DNA from: Reyranella soli
GTDB taxonomy: Bacteria; Pseudomonadota; Alphaproteobacteria; Reyranellales; Reyranellaceae
Reading direction: 5' to 3'
Assembly: GCF_007992495.1 (NCBI RefSeq)
Contig: NZ_BKAJ01000074.1
Coordinates: forward strand, 19,814 to 83,813
DNA length: 64,000 nt
Positions 17,143 through 25,658 of this stretch are shown here, piece by piece. The position numbers and the translations under genes were made by a program. Under the pieces are notes generated by a model. It was not told the origin of the DNA, made no database searches, and was given only the letters and a program-made list of their open reading frames with translations. The first letter of the stretch is position 1. Each line of letters starts with the position of its first letter.

Positions 17143-17445
17143 CTACTGGGAGCGCGCCGTCTCCGTCGCCGGAACGGGGATCTGCGCGCGATTGAGCGCG
17201 CGCTTCAGCGCCGCGACGCCGGCGGCGTAATTGCCCTTCCGGCAATCTTCCACAGCCGCGTCGACCTCCATCGGCCGGGCATAGCCGTTCGTGTTGTGGC
17301 GGGAATACAGGCTGGAAAGCTGCTGGCAGCGGGCGGCTGTGTTCTCACCCGTTTCCTGCGCGACATCGGCCGACGCCGGCGCGGCGTAACCGATTGCGAT
17401 TGTGCTCGAGAGAATTGCTGCTGCGTTAAGGAAGTACTTCGTCAT
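17143..17445 (-). CDS. Small secreted protein
   Basis: 100 residues with a signal peptide (MTKYFLNAAAILSSTIAIGYAAPASA, cleavage near 26). The mature protein is short and helical with two Cys (ARCQQL and EDCRKG), a YSRHNTNGYARPMEVDAAVEDC stretch and an Ala-rich C-terminus. It is not recognised beyond the 'small periplasmic hypothetical' class. The region upstream, 44 bases from the start, carries one copy of the 116-bp repeat. Confidence 0.65.
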   Translation of the reverse strand: MTKYFLNAAAILSSTIAIGYAAPASADVAQETGENTAARCQQLSSLYSRHNTNGYARPMEVDAAVEDCRKGNYAAGVAALKRALNRAQIPVPATETARSQ

Positions 17446-17488
17446 TTACCTGCACCCCATGATTGGACAATGGATTTGCAACTGGGGT

Positions 17489-17604
17489 GCGTGCGGGCGT
17501 TGAACGACCTAATAGATCTAAACATCCCATTCGAAAATAACGTGATGTTACGCTGCGTAGACCAATCGTCGCCGCGGTGAGCAAGTGTACGTTGCCTATA
17601 CCAA
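17489..17604. repeat. Direct repeat R1 (about 116 bp)
   Basis: Aligns without gaps to 18503-18618 at an offset of 1014 bases, with about 15 mismatches counted by eye. The identical core includes GACCTAATAGATCTAAACAT and GTAGACCAATCGTCGCCGCG. It lies upstream of the minus-strand secreted gene (start 17445) and past the 3' end of the alpha/beta hydrolase. Neither strand reads as a convincing protein, so a regulatory or recombination origin is more likely. Confidence 0.85.
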
Positions 17605-17704
17605 GGTTCCTGCGCGGCGCGCGCACATCGACTTCGTCATAGGCGCCTTGCCATCCGCCGCGTGCGAAGGAGGGGCCGCCCTGGCGACCCGGATCCTCTT
17701 GCCT

Positions 17705-18388
17705 TTAGAGAGACGCCGCTGCCTTTGCGATGAACTCCGCCACCACATCCGGCTGGGAAAGCATCGGCACATGCGAGCTTTCCAGTACGAGAGTCTTGGC
17801 ACCCATTCGATTCGCAGAATCGCGCTCGACATCGGGAGGAATGGTCTCGTCTTGCGCTGCGACGATGTACCAGTTTGGTCTGGTGCGCCATGCTGCCTCG
17901 GTGATCTTGTCACCGAAGCACTTCACTGCCAGCGGGCCCTGGGTCGCATACACGATATCGGCCTCGTCCGACGGGATGTCCTGCACGAAGTGCTTGCGAA
18001 CCCCCTCGCGGGTCAGGGCGACATAGCCCTCGCCATACGGCTTGATTTCGGCCGCGCCCGGCGCGGGCGTATAATCCTTCCACCAATCAGCGAACGACTG
18101 GCCGCTATCCGGTGCGCCAGCCGCGACATAGACAAGACCCTTCACCTGGGGATGGTTGCCGGCTTCCGTAATGACGGCGCCACCCCAGGAGTGACCGACC
18201 AGGAGAACCGGGCCTTCCTGCATCCCAATGACTCGGTGAGCAGCTGTAACATCGTCCGCCAACGAGCTGAGAGGATTCTGGACCGCGACTGCCTTCAGCC
18301 CGCGCTTCATGAGCGATGGAATGACCTTTGCCCAGCAAGAACCGTCGGCAAAAGCGCCATGCACAAGAACGATGGTATTGATTGCCAT
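17705..18388 (-). CDS. Alpha/beta hydrolase (small esterase/HNL-like group)
   Basis: 227 residues. It opens with INTIVLVHGAFADGSCWAKVI (oxyanion hole HG) and has the nucleophile elbow GHSWGGAVI near residue 77. The C-terminal catalytic Asp is expected around AAQDETIPP, with His in ESSHVPMLSQP. It matches the common 'alpha/beta hydrolase in small soil-bacterial cassettes' group, with EstC or plant hydroxynitrile-lyase-like fold. The ATG at 18388 is preferred: AGGAAGAGA lies upstream, and the 70-residue extension of the open frame runs back into repeat R2. The gene lies between two direct repeats (17489-17604 and 18503-18618). Confidence 0.88.
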   Translation of the reverse strand: MAINTIVLVHGAFADGSCWAKVIPSLMKRGLKAVAVQNPLSSLADDVTAAHRVIGMQEGPVLLVGHSWGGAVITEAGNHPQVKGLVYVAAGAPDSGQSFADWWKDYTPAPGAAEIKPYGEGYVALTREGVRKHFVQDIPSDEADIVYATQGPLAVKCFGDKITEAAWRTRPNWYIVAAQDETIPPDVERDSANRMGAKTLVLESSHVPMLSQPDVVAEFIAKAAASL

Positions 18389-18502
18389 GATGCAGTCTCT
18401 TCCTGTTGCCAGGACGAAACTTGCCGGAGAACCCACAGGTTTGCAGGTTAATTGAGGTAAATTCTGTCGCGGGCCTGACGCTGGTAACCGCCGTGCGTGG
18501 GG

Positions 18503-18618
18503 GCGTGCGTTCGTTGGACGACCTAATAGATCTAAACATTGCATTCGAAAAAAACGTGAAGCGACGCGGCGTAGACCAATCGTCGCCGCGATGAGCATGT
18601 GTACATTGCCTGTAGCAA
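18503..18618. repeat. Direct repeat R2 (about 116 bp)
   Basis: Second copy of the repeat at 17489-17604, same orientation. It lies in the divergent region between the hydrolase (-) and the SDR gene (+), ending 25 bases before the SDR start. It may therefore contain promoter sequences for one or both genes. About 87 percent identity by eye, no gaps. Confidence 0.85.
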
Positions 18619-18643
18619 TGACTCTCTCATCGGAGCACAGAAC

Positions 18644-19387
18644 ATGGACGTTGCACTCATCGTCGGCGGCGGCCCCGGCATCAGTTCGAGTTGCGCGAGG
18701 TTATTCGCGAAGGAAGGCATGCGTGTCGCCGTCGCCGCCCGGACTCCGGACAAGCCGGTCCTGCAGGCCCTGGAGAAGGAGCATGGGGTGCGTCGGTACG
18801 CCTGCGATGCGAGCGATCCTGTTGCCGTCGAGCGCCTGTTCCGGGACGTCGTGCGAGACCTCGGAACCCCGACGCTCGTGGTTCACAACATCGACGGGCG
18901 AGTCCCCGGCATCTTTGGCAAGACCATCGTCGAGGCCGAGCCGGCCATGGCGTTCGACACATTGCGGAACTCGGCGCACAGCGCGTTCCTGGTGGGCCAG
19001 CAGGCGGCCCGGCTCATGCGCGCGAACGAGCCCAGCTCCAACGGCGCCAAGGGAACGATCATCTTCACGAACGCAAGTGCCGCGCTCAAAGGCTTCCCGT
19101 CGAGCGGCGCCTTCGCCATGGCTTGCCATGCCAAGGCCGGGCTCGCTGAGAGCATGGCGCGGGAGCTGATGCCGCAGGGCATCCACGTCGCCAACGTGCC
19201 GATCGACGCCGCCATCGGCTGGACGCAGGAAGACGGCAGTCGGGCGCACCGTCGGGCGGGAACGACCGTCGACGACAACATGGCCGACCCCGACCACATT
19301 GCGGAGACCTATCTGCAGCTCCATCGCCAGCATCGGTCGACCTGGGCGTTCGAGGTCGTGTTGCGGCCGTGGGTCGAGAGGTGGTGA
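18644..19387 (+). CDS. SDR-like protein lacking the catalytic Tyr
   Basis: 247 residues. The Rossmann start VALIVGGGPGISSSCARLFAKEGMRVAVAAR is intact, as is the NIDGR region that replaces the usual NNAG. The Ser of the active site is probably in FTNASAALKG. The place where YxxxK should be reads AFAMACHAKAGLAESMARELMP: the Lys is kept but the position four before it is Ala, not Tyr. Several 'SDR family' proteins of this type (FASAK) also lack Tyr, so it may bind NAD(P) without standard dehydrogenase activity. GGAG lies 8 bases before the ATG at 18644. Confidence 0.8.
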   Translation: MDVALIVGGGPGISSSCARLFAKEGMRVAVAARTPDKPVLQALEKEHGVRRYACDASDPVAVERLFRDVVRDLGTPTLVVHNIDGRVPGIFGKTIVEAEPAMAFDTLRNSAHSAFLVGQQAARLMRANEPSSNGAKGTIIFTNASAALKGFPSSGAFAMACHAKAGLAESMARELMPQGIHVANVPIDAAIGWTQEDGSRAHRRAGTTVDDNMADPDHIAETYLQLHRQHRSTWAFEVVLRPWVERW

Positions 19388-19427
19388 TGGCCGAATTGAC
19401 CGCGGCAAACGCACGGTCCGGGCGTCG

Positions 19428-20402
19428 TCAAGGCACCAGGACGGCGGCTCCCTGGAAACGACCCGCGCGCAGGTCGGACAATGCCTGGTTGGCGGCGGCA
19501 AGCGGATAGACCTTGGTCGTCGTGATCACACCCGCTGCGGGCGCCACGGACAGGAACTCGACGGCGTCCTGTCTTGTCAGGTTGGCGACCGAGAGCACCT
19601 GCCGTTCCTCCCATAGCAGCCGATAAGGAAAGGCTGGGATGTCGCTCATGTGGATGCCGCCGCAAACCACGCGGCCGCCCTTGCGCACCGCCCGGAGCGC
19701 CGCCGGCACCAAGGCGCCAACAGGCGCAAACAGGATCGCCGCGTCCAGGAACTCCGGCGGTGGGTCGGACGACGAACCGGCCCATCTGGCGCCGAGCGAC
19801 AAGGCATGCGCCTGCGCGGCTGCGTCGCCCGGCCGGGTGAAGGCATAGACGTCTCGGCCCTGCCACCGGCAGACCTGCGTGATGATATGGGCGGCGGCGC
19901 CGAACCCGTAGAGACCGATGCGGCGCCCGTCGCCCGCCAGCTTGAGCGACCGCCATCCGATCAGTCCCGCACAGAGGAGTGGCGCCGCCGCGATCGGATC
20001 GTGGAATCCATCCAAAGCGAAGGCATAGGCCGCGTCAGCCACCGCGTGGGTGGCGAATCCGCCGTCGCGGCTGTGTCCAGTGAAGACCGGACGATCGCAG
20101 AGATTCTCGCGATGCGTCGAACAGTAGGGACAGGCGCCGCAGGTATGGCCGAGCCATGGCACGCCCACGCGTTGCCCAAGGCGATGCGACGTGACGCCGG
20201 GACCCAACGCCTCGACGATGCCCACGATCTCGTGCCCTGGCACGACCGGCAGCCGAATGTCGGGCAATTCACCGTCGACGATGTGCAGGTCGGTGCGACA
20301 AACGCCGCACGCCTCGACGCGCAGGCAGATTTCACCGGCGGCCGGTCTGGGATCTGGCCGCTTCTCGAGGACAAGTGGACCGCCGCGGGCCGCCAGAACC
20401 AT
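19428..20402 (-). CDS. Zinc-dependent alcohol dehydrogenase, MDR family
   Basis: 324 residues, medium-chain dehydrogenase. The catalytic zinc Cys is in EACGVCRTDLH, with His in GHEIVG. The structural zinc lobe is complete: CGACPYCSTHRENLC. The nucleotide site is GLYGFGAAAHI. It closely fits the AdhA/'zinc-binding alcohol dehydrogenase' group that reduces aldehydes. The ATG at 20402 is preferred over earlier in-frame codons, which only extend into low-complexity sequence. It is the last gene of the minus-strand island and is separated from hsp20 by a hairpin. Confidence 0.88.
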   Translation of the reverse strand: MVLAARGGPLVLEKRPDPRPAAGEICLRVEACGVCRTDLHIVDGELPDIRLPVVPGHEIVGIVEALGPGVTSHRLGQRVGVPWLGHTCGACPYCSTHRENLCDRPVFTGHSRDGGFATHAVADAAYAFALDGFHDPIAAAPLLCAGLIGWRSLKLAGDGRRIGLYGFGAAAHIITQVCRWQGRDVYAFTRPGDAAAQAHALSLGARWAGSSSDPPPEFLDAAILFAPVGALVPAALRAVRKGGRVVCGGIHMSDIPAFPYRLLWEERQVLSVANLTRQDAVEFLSVAPAAGVITTTKVYPLAAANQALSDLRAGRFQGAAVLVP

Positions 20403-20448
20403 CGCCTGCACGGGCTTGGCCCTCCTTCCGATGCAGTGGACTACCGTT

Positions 20449-20482
20449 GCCGGCACGGGCGCAACAGCGCGGCCGTGCCGGC
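20449..20482 (-). terminator. Hairpin after hsp20
   Basis: GCCGGCACGG (20449-20458) pairs with CCGTGCCGGC (20473-20482) around a 14-base loop, just past the hsp20 stop on the minus strand. There is no U-tract, so it may be an attenuator or mRNA-stabilising hairpin rather than a simple intrinsic terminator. Confidence 0.45.
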
Positions 20483-20495
20483 GACGGAGCATTCT

Positions 20496-20972
20496 TCAGG
20501 CCGGCTTGATGTCGACCTGCTTGACCTCGGCCCGCGGAGCTGCGGCCTTCGCGATCTGCAGTGCCAGCACGCCCTTTGCGAACGTCGCCGTGATGCCGTT
20601 GTGATCGGCGTCGGCCGGCAGGGTGAAGGCACGCGTGAAGCTGCCGTAGCTGCGCTCCGAATAGTGCGTCTTGTCGTCGGCCCGTTCGATCTTCTTTTCG
20701 CCCGAGATCGTGAGGACGTCGTCTTCCACCTGGACCTTCACGTCCTTCTCATCCAGGCCAGGCAGCTCGACGGAGACGGTGTAGGATTTCCCATTCTCCT
20801 TCACCTCGACCTTGGGCATGTGCTCGAAAACGCGCAGTGCACGAGGCTCGCTGCTGGGCATGAGATCGGGCCAGTTGAATGGCCAGCCCCTCATCATTCG
20901 ATTGACGACCTGGTCGAAGTCGCCAAAGGAAGCAGGAGTCCGCGGGTTGGTCAGAGACTTTGCGTCGGTCAT
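20496..20972 (-). CDS. Small heat-shock protein Hsp20 (alpha-crystallin)
   Basis: 158 residues. A variable N-terminal arm is followed by the alpha-crystallin domain from about residue 55: PKVEVKENGKSYTVSVELPGLDEKDVKVQVEDDVLTISGEKK. SERSYGSFTRAFTLP and the terminal GVLALQIAK signature follow. It is an ATP-independent holdase that prevents aggregation. The start at 20972 is fixed by GGAGG five bases before it. A candidate FNR/FixK box (TTGACGGAGATCAA, 21037-21050) is centred 71 bases upstream, so low oxygen rather than heat may drive it. Confidence 0.93.
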   Translation of the reverse strand: MTDAKSLTNPRTPASFGDFDQVVNRMMRGWPFNWPDLMPSSEPRALRVFEHMPKVEVKENGKSYTVSVELPGLDEKDVKVQVEDDVLTISGEKKIERADDKTHYSERSYGSFTRAFTLPADADHNGITATFAKGVLALQIAKAAAPRAEVKQVDIKPA

Positions 20973-21036
20973 CGCATCCTCCATCATGAAACAACGTGAT
21001 CCATCAGTTTCCTACGGCATTTCGTCGATCTCGCGT

Positions 21037-21046
21037 TTGACGGAGA

Positions 21047-21050
<4 letters not shown>
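21037..21050 (-). promoter_or_regulatory. FNR/FixK-type box, hsp20
   Basis: TTGACGGAGATCAA, a perfect TTGAY-N4-RTCAA dyad. It overlaps the last codons of ppsA and is centred about 71 bases before the hsp20 start. Confidence 0.7.
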
Positions 21051-23473
<2,423 letters not shown>

Positions 23474-23478
23474 GGTGG

Positions 23479-24174
23479 TCACACGCCCATACCGACCGAA
23501 GCCGGGATCGTGCGCAGGTGGTTCTTGACCCGCCTGACGCCGGGGACGCTCTCGGCGGCCACCCGATAGGCGTCGCGTACGTCCTTGCCTTCGACGAAGC
23601 CCCACAGATGGACGACACCGTCGTTGGCATAGACGTTGATCGGCCACCTCGATGTCCAGGGCCGATTCTCCAAGGCATCGACGACGTTCCCGCGCAGCGC
23701 CCTGTCGGTCGGCTGCAATACCGGACGGTCGGGCTCACGCGACAGCAGCGCACGCAGCAGATCGGCGCGGCTCACGACTCCGACGACAACGGTGCCGCGA
23801 ACGATCGGAATGCGCTTGATGTCGTGCCTTTCCATCAGATCGACCAGTTCGCTGAGCGTGGTGTCTTCGTCGGCGGTCACCACGTCCCTGGTCATGACAT
23901 CGGCGACGCGTCGCGCTTGCGTCGCAACGAAGGCTCTGGCCGCTGACGCTTCGCTGTCCAGCAGGTGCCCGAGCCAGGTCTTCCTGGCTGCGGTGCCGAT
24001 CTCGGCGCGACGAATGAGATCCGCCTCGCTGATGATGCCGACGATCGCGCCTTTGTCGTTTGTAACCGGCGCCGCGCTGACGCGTGCGCTCAGCAGGAGT
24101 TCCGCCGCATCGAACACAGTTTCCTCGACGCCGACGCAGACGATTTCACGACTCATTATGTCTCTTGCCAACAT
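23479..24174 (-). CDS. CBS-pair plus BON domain protein (copy A)
   Basis: 231 residues. The first CBS domain (residues 1-60, MLARDIMSREIVCVGVEETVFDAAELL) is followed by a second (about 93-150, VADVMTRDVVTADEDTTLSELVDLMERHDIKRIPIV). A BON domain (about 155-222, INVYANDGVVHLWGFVEGKDVRDAYRVAAESVPGVRRVKNHL) closes the protein. CBS pairs bind adenine nucleotides, and BON domains are thought to bind phospholipid. It lies directly before ppsA and after the FixK-like gene on the minus strand. A paralogue with the same layout is at 32640-33332. Confidence 0.92.
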   Translation of the reverse strand: MLARDIMSREIVCVGVEETVFDAAELLLSARVSAAPVTNDKGAIVGIISEADLIRRAEIGTAARKTWLGHLLDSEASAARAFVATQARRVADVMTRDVVTADEDTTLSELVDLMERHDIKRIPIVRGTVVVGVVSRADLLRALLSREPDRPVLQPTDRALRGNVVDALENRPWTSRWPINVYANDGVVHLWGFVEGKDVRDAYRVAAESVPGVRRVKNHLRTIPASVGMGV

Positions 24175-24205
24175 CTTGCGCTCCCTCGTTCGTCAGACTC
24201 CGTCA

Positions 24206-24844
24206 CTATGCGTTGAGACCCTGCAACGCCATCCTGTTGCAGAGACCGATCGACCGGCTGGCCGGCAGCAACCTGATCAGCCCGCTGCGGGCGAATCGGC
24301 TCAGGATGCGGGACACCGTCTCGATGGTCAGGCCGAGATGGTCCGCGATGTCGCAACGCTGCATCGGCAGATCGAAATGCTCGTCGTCCTTTGAGATGCG
24401 TTCGGCCATGTCGAGCAGAAAGGTCGCTATCTTCTCTTCTGCCGTCTTGCGGCCGAGCAACAGCATGTGGGCTTGGGCCCGCGCGAGGTTTCGGAGCGTG
24501 GCGGTCATGACCTTGTCGCGGAACGCCGGATCGTCCTGGATGAGGGCCTCCAGACGGCTGCGGCGGTAGGCCACGACCGAGACGTCACCGACAGCTTCGG
24601 CCGAGAAGCGGTGCTCGCCCCCGGCTTCAAGCCCGAAAATGTCACCGCGCAGATGGAAGGCGTCGATCTGGCGGCGCCCGTCGCTCATCAGCTTGTAGGA
24701 GCGGATGGCGCCCGATACGACTTGGTAGAAAAACTCTGCCTCGTCGCCCTCGTCGAACAGTTGCTCGCCCTTACGCAGAACAATCTGGGCACCCGCCGCC
24801 ATGGCGGGCGCTCTGTTGAGGTGGATGGCGGTACGGACCTGCAT
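24206..24844 (-). CDS. CRP/FNR-family regulator, FixK-like
   Basis: 212 residues. The N-terminal cyclic-nucleotide-type barrel covers roughly residues 15-125. The C-terminal winged helix is at about 160-205, with recognition helix LGLTIETVSRILSRF. The E-x2-SR pattern is the one that reads TTGA half sites in FNR and FixK proteins. The four N-terminal Cys that hold the FNR iron-sulfur cluster are absent; only two Cys are present, at CDIADH and GLCNR. So it is FixK/Dnr-like and would need an upstream oxygen or NO signal. GAGGGAGAG precedes the ATG at 24844. It is the likely regulator of the TTGA-N6-TCAA boxes found across 21-41.5 kb. Confidence 0.9.
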   Translation of the reverse strand: MQVRTAIHLNRAPAMAAGAQIVLRKGEQLFDEGDEAEFFYQVVSGAIRSYKLMSDGRRQIDAFHLRGDIFGLEAGGEHRFSAEAVGDVSVVAYRRSRLEALIQDDPAFRDKVMTATLRNLARAQAHMLLLGRKTAEEKIATFLLDMAERISKDDEHFDLPMQRCDIADHLGLTIETVSRILSRFARSGLIRLLPASRSIGLCNRMALQGLNA

Positions 24845-24937
24845 GGCTCTCTCCCTCTTGGGTCTCGATGATCGGTGAGTAGCTCTTGCTCCGATGGTCA
24901 ACCATTCAGGTCTTGCACTAAGGGACTCTACGTAGGC

Positions 24938-25228
24938 TCAGCGCCTCTGCGCCTGCAGGACGAGTGCGGCAACCAGGCCCAGGAACAGATAGATGCAACC
25001 CACGATCAGCGATGCCTGGATGCTTCCCATTGCCAGCGACATCGCCCGGTAGCCGGCGAAGGTGAGGAAGCACAGGCTGACGGCAAACAGCATCGCGACC
25101 GCGAGATAGCCGCCAGCCATCGAGGCCGCGCGCTGGGCGGCCGTGCCGACGGAAAGAGCGCCGACTGCGGCCACCGACCGCGCGAGGATCGTCAGCAGCG
25201 ACGGGCCATCCGACGCTGGCGCGCTCAT
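24938..25228 (-). CDS. Small membrane protein, phage-holin-like
   Basis: 96 residues with two strong membrane segments (about 43-63 and 70-90) after a Ser/Gly-rich soluble N-terminus. It resembles the 'phage holin family' small membrane proteins that often follow DUF883 genes in stress clusters. The start overlaps the DUF883 stop by 4 bases (ATGA), so the two are translated together. The function is unknown; there is no phage context. Confidence 0.75.
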   Translation of the reverse strand: MSAPASDGPSLLTILARSVAAVGALSVGTAAQRAASMAGGYLAVAMLFAVSLCFLTFAGYRAMSLAMGSIQASLIVGCIYLFLGLVAALVLQAQRR

Positions 25229-25554
25229 CGCCGCACCAGCATGGCCAGAAGGAAGCCTGCCGCCGCTGCCAGCGAAACAGCCGCCAGCGGCTGCTTACGG
25301 ATGGCCTCCTCGGCCTGGCTGCGCCCCTTGGCGGCGACGGCACCCACGGCGTCGGCCTTGTCGCCTAACTCTTTGACGATCGCATTCGCCTGTTCGGCGA
25401 TGCGCCGGGCCGCTTCGTTCGCAGCCTTGATCGCCTCCGCTCCTTCCGCTTTCGCCAGGTCCTGCAACGCAGCGGCCAGCTGGTCGAGCTGTTCCCTCAG
25501 CGCCGTCGGCTCGGTCCCCAGGTAGCCGAATCTGTCCTTGGTGCGTATGTCCAT
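25225..25554 (-). CDS. DUF883 (ElaB/YqjD-like) membrane-anchored protein
   Basis: 109 residues. A long amphipathic, Ala/Glu/Lys-rich helix (residues 15-85) is followed by one C-terminal membrane helix (AAVSLAAAAGFLLAMLVRR). This is the layout of ElaB/YqjD, which tether ribosomes to the inner membrane in stationary E. coli cells. AAGGAGG precedes the ATG at 25554. An FNR/FixK box (25610-25623) is centred 62 bases upstream, so the DUF883 and holin-like pair, and perhaps the regulator genes behind, are likely low-oxygen induced. Confidence 0.85.
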   Translation of the reverse strand: MDIRTKDRFGYLGTEPTALREQLDQLAAALQDLAKAEGAEAIKAANEAARRIAEQANAIVKELGDKADAVGAVAAKGRSQAEEAIRKQPLAAVSLAAAAGFLLAMLVRR

Positions 25555-25609
25555 GATTGCCTCCTTGGCAATGGCCGGCGCATGGTGACAGGCCGGGGCC
25601 ACCGCCGGA

Positions 25610-25623
25610 TTGACCTGGGTCAA
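25610..25623 (-). promoter_or_regulatory. FNR/FixK-type box, DUF883 operon
   Basis: TTGACCTGGGTCAA, a perfect TTGAY-N4-RTCAA dyad centred 62 bases before the DUF883 start. It is oriented toward the minus-strand run DUF883, holin-like, FixK-like, CBS-BON, ppsA. Confidence 0.75.
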
Positions 25624-25658
25624 TCGCGGCTCCGTTCACGTATCGGCGAAACCGTCGC

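Noticed and set aside
18389..18598. 70-codon N-terminal extension of the alpha/beta hydrolase
   Set aside because: It translates repeat R2 and has no ribosome site; family members start at INTIVLVHG.
17489..18618. The 116-bp repeats as insertion-sequence ends
   Set aside because: No transposase gene, no terminal inverted repeats, and the orientation is direct with 87 percent identity; a duplication is simpler.
24845..24937. TTGACCATCGGAGCA before the FixK-like gene as an FNR box
   Set aside because: Only the left half matches; the right half has no TCAA. It could be a plain -35 element.
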